A DNA stretch of 64,000 nucleotides from Micropterus salmoides (GCF_014851395.1 NW_024040928.1:9239728-9303727); one strand, 5' to 3'; numbered from the stretch's first letter, positions 12,265 to 25,724 are shown. Notes: generated from the letters alone by a model not told the origin. Numbers and translations are program-made.

Positions 12265-14560
12265 TTCCACCCTATGGTCATGCCACTGTCTCTATCCCCT
12301 TTTCATCTTTCAACTATCAATTTTTTAGCCCTGCTATTTGAACATGGCTGGAGCCAATTACAGTGGCAGACCATTTTTACGTCTCTCAATTAACAGGTGG
12401 TGTTCCTGCAACATTTGAAGGAAACATGACTCAAACATGAGCTTCTCCCTGCCTTACCAGATCTGCCAACTTGTCCCAGGATGTGTTCAAGTAACAGAGA
12501 GCATGTGAAGCAGCTCCGCTGTACTTTACACAGTCACGCTAGGGTCCCACCTAATACCCCAAGTGTAAATTGGAGCCTCGGCTCAGTGGGCTCCCCTGAC
12601 AGCACTTCTCACTGATCGGGTGGGGGTTGCTTGGTTTTAGGCCCTCTGTAGTGTAATTGATATAAAAGAAGTGTTCTTATGACATGCGGTTACTTCTTTC
12701 CTCCATGCTCTGAAGTGACGTCCAGCTATCAAGCCATTATCTAGTGGCATGTCCCCTGGGCGTGATGGGGATGGTGGGGTATGTATCTTGTCTTGCCGAA
12801 CCTGACTCCATCTTTCAAACTGATTGACAGGCTTTTTAGTTGGCCTGATCTTAGTGCTTCAACTTGCTGCCCCTACGAACAGCCACACACAGAACTAATC
12901 TGGAGGTTTATTTGTTAGTAGGGGAAGAAGGGAGATATCTTGAAGAAACAGATCGTGAAAAGAGGGGACTGTGAATAATTGCTTTTTCATCCCCGGCTTA
13001 CGGAACAAATTGAATATCCAGCGCTCAGGATGAGAGTCACCATTTAAGCAGATATTTGCTGGCAGGGCTGGGACTGGCGTGCTGCCTGATGTGTATTAGG
13101 GCCCGCAGTGAGTGGTGTACTGTTCCTTCCCTCTTCCTTCAGTTGAATTCATTGATTGCAGAGGGCTCATTATTTCTGACTTTTAACTTGATAGAAAAGG
13201 TTGTGAAATCTCTCTGGAATGAAATGCCATCAGACTGTTATGAGTTTGTTCACAGACCCTACGCTAAAAGCCTGTAGGACAGAGGTTATTATCATTATTA
13301 GTAGTATTAGTTAGAGCCATGGCACAGTTATTTGCACTGATTTGCTGAGTAAAATCAAGTTCTGTTATTGCCAGTTTCACTGAACTGATGCTTTATGCTG
13401 CCTGGATCCAAATGAATTCCTCAGCATGAATAAGTGGGTCCTGAGGCTTGTTTCTCTTACTTCTCCAAAATGTCTCTTATTGTCAGCTGTTTTCTTTCAT
13501 CAATAATCAGACACTTGTACACAGATGGACTGGAAGAAGTGGCACTGACGATTACAGATGAGAATTCAGTAACAAGAAATCCAATCTGGCCCAAAAATTT
13601 TTCCTCCATTTTACCAAGAACATGCAATTTGTCGTCTACTCTGCTGTTTTCTTTAGCAGCTGCCTAGAAAGAGCTAGTGTTTCTAGATGCTGGCACATGG
13701 AGTATGGAGTCTTTTAGCTTGATGCTTAGCTATTCCACCATGTCAGGATTTCCTTTTTTAGAGAAGCCTGTCACCAGAAATGGCCCCATTTCAGTTTGTC
13801 ATCTTCATTCATTTTTAGTGCTAATAACAGTGGGGGGCCCTCTGGCAAAGTAGCCATTCCAAATGTCTGTTCAAAAGAGAACAGCTTAATAGTAGTGCTG
13901 GACCAACGTTTGATTGTCAATAAAAATAGATTGTGTTTGAAGTGCTTCTTTTATTTTCATTCATTCCCACTGATGGCCTTGACAGTGTGGCTATTTGCAT
14001 GTGATTGCACTCTCATAGCTGTGCCTCTTGGCTATGCATGTGAAGGCCAGTAGTGTCAATAGATAACATAAACATACTTTCCTTATGTATTTCCTTCATA
14101 TTTGGTAGTAGTTTGCCCTCTTGTCAAGCCTTTTGGGTGATTTACTGTGTTACATCATTTTACAGTGCTCACAACTCAAGCATCCCACTCAACCCTTGGC
14201 TTATATTATCTAAAGGTTAGGATTGTGTGGGAATTTGTACTTTAGGATTGGTTATACAGTACATAAAAATTTTTAAATCCTTGGCTTTACTTTTTTCAAC
14301 CTTGCCAAAAAAAAAGAAGGCTCATGTAAACAGATTCTGTTACAGCCTAATCACCTGACTGCTTAAAATCTCTTGATGACAGTAAATGTTTGTATATTCT
14401 GAAAACGTACTCCGTCTGAAATGCTTAGTGCTTGGTCAGCACCTTCCACTGTTTATCACCCGTCTCTTCACAATACACGCATAAACACACGCTGGTTGCA
14501 CTACACATGTAAGGGACATTGCATAGATTAACCTTTATTTCTTTTGAGGATTACCCCACT

Positions 14561-14915
14561 AGGGCTGAAACTAACTGTTATTTACATTGTCAGTTAATCT
14601 CTCAATTAGTTTGTCAGTTAACTGAAAAACCCTTTTATCCATCTTAACATCTTTACAGAATTGTTAGCCTACTTTCCAGCAACTGGCAACACTGCTTGGT
14701 ACCAGTCCTACACTGTAATCTGTCTGGTTTTGTCCACAACCCAAAGATATTAATGTTACTGTTTATAGCAGGAGTAAAAGAAAATATTCATATTGAAGAA
14801 ACTGATCAGAGAATTTCAAGATTTTTCCTAAATTGCTCAAACCAAATTGATTATCAAAATAGTTAATAATAGTAATTGTTTAATAGTTGACAACTAATCG
14901 ATTAACCATAGCTGG
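14561..14915 (+). mobile_element. MITE-like dispersed repeat, copy A
   Basis: Starts AGGGCTGAAACTAAC and ends in ACAACTAATCGATTAAC, with a middle block containing TTTGTCCACAACCCAAAGAT and GAAAATATTCATATTGA. I recognise this as the fish repeat whose ends are rich in complementary ATTAATCG-type sequence and which has no coding capacity. Similar copies lie at 22557-22803, 25725-25947 and 59531-59784. Confidence 0.7.
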
Positions 14916-14945
14916 TCAATAGCTTGTCCTTTTTCCGTTAACTTT

Positions 14946-16281
14946 ACAGGGTTTTTGTAGATTCTTAAAAAGTCTTAAATTTCAAAATCAAAATTTTAGG
15001 CCATAAAGTCTTAAAATCGCTGAAGTTTGTGTTCTAGGTCTTAAATAATTTTAAACGGGTCTTAATTTTCCAACGTCCATGTAATGCTACCTCTAATGCT
15101 CATTGAAATGCTCCCGCAGCGCTTTAGAATGTTTTGTCCTTCCGTGGTGTTAGTAGTTTTTCTTTCGCTAGTCCAAATATAATTTGCTGTATTACGACAA
15201 CAAAGACCAACATGCAGCTGTCATTAGCAACTCTTGCCTGAAAGAAACAGAGCTTAGGGCTAGGTTAAAACCAGTTGGTAGTTGAAGCCTACTGTCGCTG
15301 CTTAATGAATGAGCGCCGCTACTAAAGTTCCACACGATCATTAATGATTTTCAGTAAGCTACGGTAAAACTCAACACATGACGGTGAAAGTTAGCGGAGG
15401 AAAAGATCAGCATTAAGTTAATTCAGGTTACAACTCCTGTCCTGTAGTGTAGGCCTACATCTGAGTTGAAATTAAAAAGAAAGGATGGTGTTGACCAAGG
15501 AGGAGCTGAGGTTAGTAACGTTAAAGCAAATTAGGGACGCAAACTAGTCCTTTTAAGCTAATGAGGAGATTATTCTCTTGGATTTTGATGTACAAATGAA
15601 ATGCTTGTAATTATATAGAAGGGAGGTGGTTCTCATGTTGCCCATTTTTTTTATTTATACAAATGTACAAAGCAGTAAATTAAGAGACATGAATAATCTT
15701 ACCTGTAATGATTCTGAGGTCATATTAACAGTGTTTTCTTGCCGTTATAAGGTGGTAAGGTTCAAAACTGCTTGGTGCCACGCCATGAATGTAAAATCAT
15801 TGTGCATCAAAACTAACAAATTACTTTCCCCAGATCTAATACTAATTCCTCCCCAGACTTCTTAAGCAAGCACACTGGCTTTCCCCGCCTTTCTCTGTCA
15901 CAGGTCACAGTCTCCCTGTCTGCTCCCCTGAGTTTCTCCATCAGCAGTAGGTTATGTTTTATAAAGTTGCCGAAAAGACACAGAATGTGTCTTTTTTCTG
16001 GATATTTCCACCCGTGATCCTTTTTTAACTGCAACAGGTGCACTGATTGCCAGCCTGTTAATTACGTAGCTTATCAGTGTCATCGCATTACCCGGTGTTT
16101 CGTTGTTGACATTGTCTAATGCCATTTTTGTAGACATCACTCAACCCTAATTTGAATACATTTCTTTACTCTGCAAGTAATTTTGTGACTGCATTTCCTT
16201 TTGTATATATCTTTTTTTGATGTTGTGATATAGGTCTTAAATTACATTCATAGTCAAGGTGAAACCTGCAGAAACCCTGCT
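14946..16281. mobile_element. Non-autonomous element with imperfect inverted ends
   Basis: The left end reads ACAGGGTTTTTGTAG, followed by repeated TCTTAAA motifs; the right end reads CTGCAGAAACCCTGC, preceded by TCTTAAATTACATT. The ends form an imperfect inverted repeat of about 14 bp (CAGGGTTT-TG-AG), and the AAGTCTTAAATTT blocks near both ends are characteristic of a widespread fish repeat. The 1.3-kb interior has no open frame resembling a transposase. A clear target duplication is not visible. It may be hAT-like, but that is inference. Confidence 0.5.
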
Positions 16282-17346
16282 TTTAGGTAATCCTAATTCT
16301 TTCCATATTCCTTGTTATTAATTTAGGTTTTGCCTTCAGTGCATTTATTTTGAAAACATCTCTGCATTACGTGATTTTTGCAGGGGTATGTGGAGGTGTG
16401 TTTGGGGTTATTTGTGTAAAGTCAGTTTTTCCTCCTTATTACCTAGTGATATTGGATCTCTGCTGTCTTGAATCTTGAAAATATAAAACATTTCTGTAGC
16501 CTAATTACCCAACATTATCTCTTTTATTGAATAGCATCTTTAGTCTTTCAAACTTTTTCTCACCAAAACATGTTACTGAAAACAAAGCATAAATGTTACT
16601 TCATTATTTTCACATTATGATTATTCATTATTCTTACCGTGGCAAATAGTGGGGAATAATGAGAGATCAGTGGCAATAATTACTCTCCGATCAGAAAGCA
16701 CAATCTGACAGTGATGCATTTAATTCTCTAATATGTGGAGTTGATTTGACCTAAGCTATAATAATTACAAAAATCCCATTGCTGTCATAGTTTCAGAATG
16801 CCATGGTGGCCGAGCAGGATTTAATGCTAAGCAATTACATTGTTAATCTAACATGGATGGATAACACCAGAATGGTTAAGATAGATAAGGTAGTTTGTCA
16901 GTTGGTCAGTACATGGCATACTCGTGTCTGTTGCGTTAAGTAATGGTAACTATATCAGACATTATGTAATATGATCTGCACTATTGTTAATGCTAAAAGA
17001 GAAAGACACTGCAGTATGGGAACCAATTGTATGAAGTACATGTGAAAATGTGGCAGTGAGATTTTGTATACATTTGCCATATTGTGATACATATTGACAA
17101 ATATAGTCAAACATTCATATAATATAAGTTTGTTGATTTCCAACCGTATCTCCCAGCCCTATGTCTTCTCAGAGAGCCTGCTCTCAGACAGGAACTCTTG
17201 AACTCTCTCTTACTTTAAAACCCAGTCATTTTGTTGTGATACAGGGCTATACAAATTACTTGGCTGGCTGTGTATTTCACATCCTCATGCCTCACCTCAG
17301 GCCAGTGCTTAAGTAATTGGTTTGAAATTAATCTTACTTTTTAGTA

Positions 17347-17530
17347 TAGCCTGACAGATACTGGATTTTTGAGGCTGTTGTCAATATCGATTTGGGAGAT
17401 CCAATAATGATATATCAACACATAGTACTTTAAAAAATTAATCACACAATGTAAACAAATAATAAACTTGACACAGGTCCTTTCGTGTTTTTCTTTGTTT
17501 TGTTTTTAAATTGTGACCGATATACTGAGT
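17347..17530. repeat. Dispersed fish repeat fragment (GATACTGGATTTTTGAGGC type)
   Basis: Contains AGCCTGACAGATACTGGATT and later GTGACCGATATACTG. This resembles a dispersed teleost repeat I have seen with GGCCGATACCGATAT cores. It is too degraded to name or bound precisely. Confidence 0.4.
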
Positions 17531-18705
17531 GGGATATTTCAAGTTGAAAGATAAACTATAGTCGACCTGGTTCTACTCCCTAGTCCATAGTCCAGGAGCA
17601 ACTAAATTTAAGAAGTATTTAGGAAAGTCACTTGATTAAACCAGTATTGACTGTTTTAGATTATGGCCTCCTCCTGGTTTAATTTATACCCTGTCCAGGA
17701 AACTGGCCCCGAATCTCTAAGCTCTGTATTGATTTAACATAACTCCGTTATTGATCTTTGTCCTAAAGCGAACATGGCAACAGTTTTATTTATTTATTAT
17801 TTATCTATCTATATCATAATTTTATTTTGTGTATTTGGCCTTACTGGGTCTCTGTTGCAGATGTGCTCTAAATGGCAAATTTAGCTATTTTGTGAATGTC
17901 TGAGACACTAGTAACTTGGTTACTAGGGTTACGTCAGTTTCCAGTTGAGGTGTTAATATACATACTTCTGGATTTAAAAAAAACTATATATAATTATATC
18001 ACTAAGCCACACGTGTAAAACAAGTAATAATGTTCGTAAACACTACGTTTTTACTAATTATTTAATATAGATCTTGCACAAAGGACCTTACCATATTAAT
18101 GTTATATACCTTTTCCTCCTCTATACTGAAAAGAATACACAGCTATCAGATGGCTGGGAATTTTCCAGCAATTTGATGTTAGAAGTAAAGCCAACCATTG
18201 CATATTTAATATGAGTTGTCAACCCCAGCAGGGTTTTTACATGCCCAGCCGACAGGGATGACCATTTCATTTTAATGTGCTGAGACCATGGTAATACGAT
18301 TTGTCATGATCGTCCCTGACCCTTATAACACTATCTATATTGCATTACCTGTGTGACCGAGTGTCCTGTAAGCCACATTATGTGCCCACTGGATTCCCCC
18401 GCCCCCCAAGCAAATCACCTTCCACGAGTGCCACATCTACCCTCTGCCCTCATTAAAGGCATCCATGGCATTCATAGTAACAAGCAAACCAGAATCACTT
18501 ATAATTCCTCCTTTGCTAATGCTGGAGAGAGGGAAAAAAAATTAAGTTAAAACAGGAAGAAAGGTTTGGATTGGTCTCTTAGAAGCAGATATGGAAGGCT
18601 TAATAGTTTCCCTGGTGACGATTACTGTCGGGCTTCAAATCCTTGTTTTTTCCCTAAGAGCCTGCTAACCCCTTTCTCTCACTCAGTACTGAGGATGGCT
18701 CTTCA

Positions 18706-18706
<1 letters not shown>

Positions 18707-18786
<80 letters not shown>
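18707..18786. repeat. (CA)40 microsatellite
   Basis: An uninterrupted run of 40 CA units, the longest in the window and likely to be length-polymorphic. Confidence 0.97.
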
Positions 18787-18787
<1 letters not shown>

Positions 18788-21700
18788 CTAGTGAAACATC
18801 CTTCAGTGATCAAAGAGGAAGTCCCTCTACTATATCACAGTTACCTCCAGTCTACATGTATGATTATTTACAGGTTTTGTTTGAAAAGGTTTTGTATGTA
18901 ACAAACTTACAGCACAATATGATAAATTCAATGCCCCACAACAACATGTATGTTTGATTAGTGCAGAACAAAACGTTTTTATTTATAGGCAGTCATGTTA
19001 AGACTATGGCACTGTGGGGTGAGTTGAGTTGACCATGACATTTTACTAATGTTTAAAGAGCAACTTAACATCAATCAGAAATCTTATTTTTGCTGACGGC
19101 CAGTGGTTGAGATTCCCACATTGGTGCAGTAATGTAACAAGTGTACCCCATATGTGGACTTAATGGGCAACTAGTGCAACTTGCAAACAGTGTAAAATTT
19201 TACAGGGGACATTTATTAAAATGTGAATCCATGTAGACTTATGTTTGTTTCAAATCGAGGCACACAGCACACATTTGAATCTGGAATCTGGTGTCAGAAG
19301 AGCCGCATAAAAATGTAGTTTGCTTGACTCAGTGATGATTTTATTGTCTCCCAGTAAACTTAACCCAGATGGCATGGGTAATATGAATAATTTGATTTTG
19401 CTAAATGCAATTTAAATAGTGTAAATGTCCAGTCAGAAGTTTGAACAAATTACCAGAAGATGAATGCAGTATTAATTAGTAATTGTGTTGCAATAAATCC
19501 TGGTAGTTAACAACTGCTAAACGCCTCTTTCACAGGTAGAATTTTGGTACTAATTAACTCCAACTACCATTATTCTGCTTTGTGTCCCAAAACCACAGTC
19601 ATCCCAAAACCTCTTAGCCCCATTTGTGGTCTTAAGAAGCATGGGGGTTGACAGAGATGTGAGTAAAGATGGGGAGGGGCAGATGGAACGGGGAGTTTAG
19701 AGGGGGTGAGGTTAAATGGTCCATGTCAGTAGCAGTCTTTAACACATGGGATTACTGCCCTTTTGTGTGCATTGAGCTCACTCAATCACTGAGCCCGTGT
19801 AAGACACACTCACACCATTTACCCCACACTGTCACAGACATCCTGATCAAGCTGGCAGAGGCTGGGAAGTACACCGCCGCAATCAGCTGGCTAACTGTAA
19901 GAGGAGAATAAATTGAGGGGATGAAGAATGAGGGAACAAGGGAAGGGAAGACATGAACAAGAAGAGAATAAAAAGACAAATACACTGGAAGCAAACTGGG
20001 TTGAAGAAGATGTGAGGAGAGCCTCTATAAAACATTGAAATAGGCGGGACGTGAGAAGATGCACTATAAAGGAGAGAAGGTGCACTTAAAGCAAGAGATG
20101 AGAAACAATGAAAAATAGATAAAAATGCAGCGGCAGTTGGATGAAAGGAATGTTGCAGCAGTGCCTTACTGAAGATTTCACATTATTACACACATGAGAG
20201 ATGGGTTGTAATGGTGCTAATTACAGCTTTTATGCATGTGTTGTTAAAATTGGCATCTCACCTTGATGTGGTCTATTTGGTCCTCCATTATGAGTTCTCG
20301 TGGCTGGGTTGAGAACTATGAAACCTGAGAACTCCCTTGATGTTAGACCAGAGTCACCATATAGAAAGCACAAAAAAGAATCCAGTGAAATCTGACAGCT
20401 GCAGCTACAAGCAGCTGACAGCACTTTTTGAAGGCAGCTGTGACGATTATCATCCTCAAAGTGATGATTATCACTACTGTGTATGAATTCTGACTATTAG
20501 AGAAATTCTTAATGGTCTTAGTGTGTGTTTGCACACTTTATTTGTCAAGGGTCCTATAGTTATTAGTTATTGCCCAGGTAGAGGTTTTCATGTCAAAGGC
20601 ATTTCACCAGTGAATCTTCCTACACGGCCAGGTTAAGCTATGGAAGTGTGAATATTTGAAAAGTATTATCTACTTAAAATCACGTGTCCAGACTGTTGAA
20701 TTCAGTATGGTTATCACCTACTGGAAGTCAAGCAGGGAAAGTATGGAAAATGAAATATGGTTTCAGTGACAGAATACAAGAGAGAGATTTTAAAGGTTTT
20801 CTTCTTTCTCCCCCTTAGTGACTGTGTTTGAACTAAAGTTAAGCTGCTATTCAAAATGCAAAACCTTAAAACTTTTATGCAGATAATGGCATCATAAATA
20901 AATGTTGAAAAAGTGTAAAACATTTTGATTGCCTTAGGAGTTAAATAGCTAATAAGCGTCTAATCCTGTAACACATGTAATTTCTCTCTCACTACTGTGG
21001 CGCTCAGTGTGTGGAAGAATTCTTTTTACGCTGTTATAATGGGTTTCTGTGATGCACCAAAAAAAATCAAAAACAAGAAGGCACTCTTAAGAATGCTGTC
21101 CTCTGAAAAGGCCTAATAATCTCCCCTGTCACCCATTACTTTTGCTGTCAGCATTGTAGTGTGAAAAAATAGCTGAATAACATGGTTGTCCTAGGAGAAT
21201 TTCTCAGTCAGTGCTGTTTGATAATATTTTGGCAACCAAGTATAGAGCACATACACAAACACCTAAACGTGGCATTGTGGACCCAGGCGACGTTGTATCC
21301 ATAATGTTTCCGCTGTCATATTTTGAGAAATAATTTTGCCGCTTCATAATATTTAGCTTGAGCACTATGGGGAAATAGTCATGTAGGATCCCAAGGGCAG
21401 CGTGTGATTGAAATTCACTTTTCTGTAACTCCATTAGAGGTGTTTGTGCTGAAAAGTGAAAAAGCCCTACCAAAGTGAAGTATTCCTCTCAAGGTCAACT
21501 TCCCGGTCACGAGTTAAGTCTGTCTTGGGATTAAGGAAAGTTTTTGTTGACGTGATGCAGTAGTCTGTTACTTTAATCAAGACAACTGTTCTGTCATTTA
21601 AAGAGAAATCATAGTCAGATGGAGTACAGTGATTAATACAATGCTAACCTTTTTGCCTCCATAATTTTCTTTTGCTCTGTAATTATCTCTCACACGTCTG

Positions 21701-22304
21701 CTGATGAGAGGCTTTGACAAACATCCACGTCTTATTAATCTTGACATTGCTTTGGTTTTATGTGTTTAACACATGGAGACTGTCACACACACACACCATT
21801 TCATCAGTTGGTGGTTTCTCAGTTTGCCTTGTGTCAGCGATGGTAACTTTAATTATTGTGCTTTTGCTGTCTGCGTTCATGCATTCTGATGAGTCCTGTG
21901 TTTAAATAGACGCACATATACAAAGAGACTTTGGCTAGGTTAAAATGTGAGGAACCGGTCAATTAAAAGGGCCTTTGACTGTCCAGAATGTTTTAATTAA
22001 AGTAGCAGTGAAATGTAAACTCGGTTCTAATTATGATTAGCCTTAATTAGCTGTCACTCTGATTTTAATTGCTTTTGAATACAGCTGACCTCCAAATGCT
22101 TCATCTCCATGCACCAACATCAGAGCCTAGCTTGTGTGACGAGTTATTCAGCGCTGTATGCTTGTCTGTTTGTGGCTGTCTCATTATTGTTTGTCCATTC
22201 ACATGCTTATGGATATCATTGATAATCTATAGTCCTTGAGAAGTGATGAGTAAATAATCTTTTAATTCTTTATTTGCAATGTTTGTTTGTATCATTCTCC
22301 TCAG

Positions 22305-22433
22305 GCTCTACTGGATATGGTGGTGAAGAAGAGTGAGGGCTACAGCGTGGAGCAGCTGGAGAGACTGTACTCCCTTCTCAGTCAGTGTATCTACCAGCAC
22401 CGCAGAGAGTATGAAAAGACTCAGCTACTGGAG
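22305..22433 (+). CDS. atad2b: atad2b coding exon: core of the C-terminal domain
   Basis: A 129-nt exon in phase 0 at both ends, giving exactly 43 codons. The acceptor is CTCCTCAG at 22297-22304 and the donor CTGGAG|GTCAGA at 22434. It continues directly from DHQRLL of the previous exon into ALLDMVVKKSEGYSVEQLER, then a helical segment with LLSQCIYQHRREYEKTQLLE. Human ATAD2 has a recognisably similar VVKKS, QLE-LY and SQCIYRHR arrangement. This is the best-conserved part of the gene in the window and shows no frameshift or stop. The open frame extends past the donor to a stop at 22476-22478, but those extra residues are intronic. Confidence 0.95.
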
Positions 22434-22556
22434 GTCAGAAACACCTTAGAAGCCCACAAGGCTGGACTGTGCAGATAATTCCCAATAAATCATTAGTCAG
22501 GTTAAAATGATATAATCACATCACTTAGTACTATGAAATGTAGCTACTGAGAGACG

Positions 22557-22803
22557 AGGGCTGAAAGCTGATTAATTGATCAGTTCATTGACAGAAAATG
22601 AATCGGGGCAAAAATGGTTAAGTTCTTGGTTCTAGCTTCTCAAAGGTGAATATTTCCATTTTTCCCATAATCGGAAAATCAGTATTTTTAGATTTTTGAC
22701 AATGGAAGCATTTCCCAATATTTTAACACTTTATATAGACTTTGAAAGGAAAAAATAATCAGCTGATCAACTGATAGTGAAAAGAATCGTTTGTTACAGC
22801 TCT
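22557..22803 (+). mobile_element. MITE-like dispersed repeat, copy B
   Basis: Begins AGGGCTGAAAGCTGATTAA and ends GAATCGTTTGTTACAGCTCT. Its outer parts match the ends of the family seen at 14561-14915, and the middle is diverged or shortened. It has no open frame. It starts about 120 bp after the atad2b donor at 22434. Confidence 0.6.
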
Positions 22804-25080
22804 TTGAGAGGCCCTTGCATGATTCCAACCTCTTATCTTTTCACCACACAATGCTTGCCCCAACACCTTGTTGCTAGATAACCAGAAAGGGGGTTTAAGC
22901 TTCTAAGAGAATATGTGAACAAGGCCAGTTCAGTTGTAAGTGAATGTGAGATTCACAGCTGTCTAAAAGGGGGCATCTTTTGTGTGCAGTACAAAAGAAA
23001 GTGGTAGTTCTGCAAAGCTGTATTGAAGCCACATGTTGCCATTTTGATAGGGAGGTTCTAAACAACTGGTAACATTTATTAAACTTATACAGTGCAAGGC
23101 GTTGGAAAAGTGGATGGGGGCAAATTATATCTGAGAAGTGTTTTATCCACTGTGTCTTTTTTGATAGGTTCAATGTAAACATACATACACACTGAGACGG
23201 GCTGGATGGAAAATAGTGACTGGAAGTGGTTTCTTTAGAAAATAAAACAAACGATACATATTGTGAGTTAAGGGTTAACAATAAGACCCATAATATATGA
23301 TAATAAATTTTCCTGTTTCAATGTTTAATCTCTCTTGACAATGGTCCACACAAAAAGAGCCGCTGTATATTTTCCCAGAATCCCATCTGGTCATCTTCTG
23401 CCGCTGTAGGATGTCAGTGCAGACAGCGGGCCAGGAATGGCAGTGTCCTGGTGCTGGTAGCCAGAACCGGCTGTCAGGGGTGTCAGAGAGAGGGAGCGGT
23501 AGAGAGAGAGAGGGAGAGAGCAGTCAGCCAGGTGGTGCCGCCTGTCGACAGGCCGGCTGGTGGAGGAGGGGAAGGGGGCACGTCTGGGCTCATTTCATGC
23601 TGCCAGCCTAAATTGGTGTTTTCAGAGCAGAAATGTCAGCTCGTTTGGCACGTGTTTTGTTTGCCTGTTTCCGACACATACCTCAACTCCGCAGCAGGTC
23701 ATCTCCTTGTTCCCCCCCCTAGAGAATGCAAAAATGCGCACATACACACACGTACGCAGGGTTGATGACTCTCCACTTAATGTTGCACTCTGCTGAAGCG
23801 CATGGTGTTTGTGTCTACGTTGTATAGACGAGTGAAATGGAGCGTGTCCATACATTTGTCTCCTTTACCCCTCCTTCCTCCTCTGGGTATGGCTTGTCTC
23901 AGTCTTCCAGAAGAGCTGACCTTTCAGCAGATGGAGTGGACTGCACCCTGCTTCCAGTTAAAGCCAGAGGGACCATCTCCGCTCTGTACACAATACCTCG
24001 CCAGCTATGTTCTATCTACAAATTAGCGTTCATATTGCCCTAGGCCTTGTATTACATTTTGCCCGCATCTCAGACAGCAATTTAAGGCTTTGTAACGGTC
24101 TTTGGCCTTTAACCTGAATCTGTGTGGTCCCAGAGCTGTACAAGCGTCTGGTCGAGTAAGCTGATTGTCGTATAGGTTTGTTATTTCTGCTTATTTGTAT
24201 GTTTGCTGCAAAAGTTTATGGCCTACAGGTCAATTAATACACCTTTTTTTAGATTGCTTGTTTACTCAAAGCAACATCAGAACATATGTCATATAAAGAC
24301 AAAACTATCATAAAACAGGCAGAGAAATCAGTTTCTCCATTGGCAGTAGTCTCTGTAGAACAGAATGCAATGTAGCCCAGCCTTTTTTTTTGTATCTCTC
24401 CAAGCTTGTGAAACAGCACCTTCATCCAGGCCACAATACACTAAATTGTTCTTTCTCGACTGACTTTTTCTGTTGCGGGGAAAAAAAAATTAAGATGATG
24501 TTGTTTTTGCTCTCCTAACCTACACGTACACACCTCCGAGAGAACCCTGTTCTCCCAGGGGTTGTAGAAAATTTGATCTGGGAAATGGAGAAAATCAGTA
24601 ACTGCGGTGGAAGTAGAGAAGACAGGTTCAAAGAAAGGGGGCACGCCAAAGTAATTCATAACACCTTTGTCACAAATGGGTTGAACATCCTAAATTGATA
24701 TCTTAACAGTGTAGGGCACATAATGCTGTTTTTTTTTCTTTTAAAGAATAGTACTGATGGCTCCAGTGGGAAATTAAAACTCCTAAATATGTTAATCTGC
24801 CATGATGTACCTATTGAGCGACAGGAATTAATCCTTTTTGCTATGCTGGTCGACTTCCACTCATGCTAGAAAGAGAGAGCACTACAGGCCTACCTTTCTG
24901 TTCGTGACACCGAGTAGGTTAGTGAGGCAGAGGGTCCTGCAGAGGCTTGTTAGATTGTCCGCTGTGTTTTGGAGACTGCCTACAGGCAGATAGACCGGAG
25001 ATTACAGAGGTGCAAAGCGTCAAGGCAGCGAAGAGCTTATTTGCGCGTTGGTCTGTGGGTGTACAGTGAGACACGGCAAA

Positions 25081-25137
25081 CAGACAGGTGTTAAAAGCAT
25101 GTGCGCTGAACACATGTATGCTTTTAACACCTGTCTG
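25081..25137. repeat. Perfect 20-bp inverted repeat (hairpin)
   Basis: CAGACAGGTGTTAAAAGCAT at 25081-25100 is exactly complementary to 25118-25137, leaving a 17-nt spacer. The transcript of either strand could fold into a stable stem-loop. No surrounding element or gene explains it. Confidence 0.95.
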
Positions 25138-25724
25138 CCTGATCAGCTGAAGCTTCCTGGAAATTTTCTAAATTAGCAACTTCAGCTTTCATACCTTCCT
25201 TGAGTTTTACATCTTACGTGACCTGGTGGTGATAGTTGTTGGGGTATTATTTAGTGCTTAATTGATGTTTTAAGTGGGGTTGTAAGGGAAGTGAGAATCA
25301 CACTCAGCCTCAGTCCTGTGACCTTTTTAATCTATTCAGAATAAATTGCAGTATAGTTTTCATTTTATCTAGATTGTCAAATGAATAGCTTTCCACTGTG
25401 CACTCAAAGTTTTATTTAACAGTAGACTTAAGCACCATCTGAAATGTTTTTTTTTTGGTTTTTTTTTTGTGGGCATGAAAGGATTAATAAAAGTATTCAT
25501 CATAAGAAGTTACCTTGTGCATTCAAAGCAAATATACAATGGTGCAACAACGTGGCACTCAAGTTGCCATTTCTGTCGGTCCAAACATTCATGAGAATTT
25601 TTAAGCTTTTTTGGAATTAATTAGTAATAAATATAAAATGACTTCTTGGGACAGTCCCACTAAATCAACTAAACTTGTAAAATAAGTATCATTAAATTGT
25701 TTTTAAAAATAAATGCCCGTCACA

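Larger units (their letters stand above)
8258..22304 (+). other. atad2b large intron (14 kb) with transposon remnants
   Basis: The intron opens GTAAGT and closes with CTCCTCAG. It is the main reservoir of mobile DNA in the left half: a tRNA-like SINE fragment near 10425-10515, a decayed Tc1-like element to 12264, a MITE-like copy at 14561-14915, an element bounded by inverted CAGGGTTT ends at about 14946-16281, another fish-type repeat at 17347-17530 and a (CA)40 tract at 18707-18786. Stretches 12300-14540, 16300-17340 and 18800-22300 carry no gene I can support; some patches look like conserved non-coding DNA. Confidence 0.85.

Noticed and set aside
11832..12281. A 149-residue open frame antisense to the Tc1-like element
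   Set aside because: It is a shadow of the transposon's 3' end and inverted repeat; it resembles no transposase domain.
18566..18901. A 111-residue open frame through the (CA)40 tract
   Set aside because: Mostly a His-Thr repeat encoded by the microsatellite, with no independent evidence of coding.
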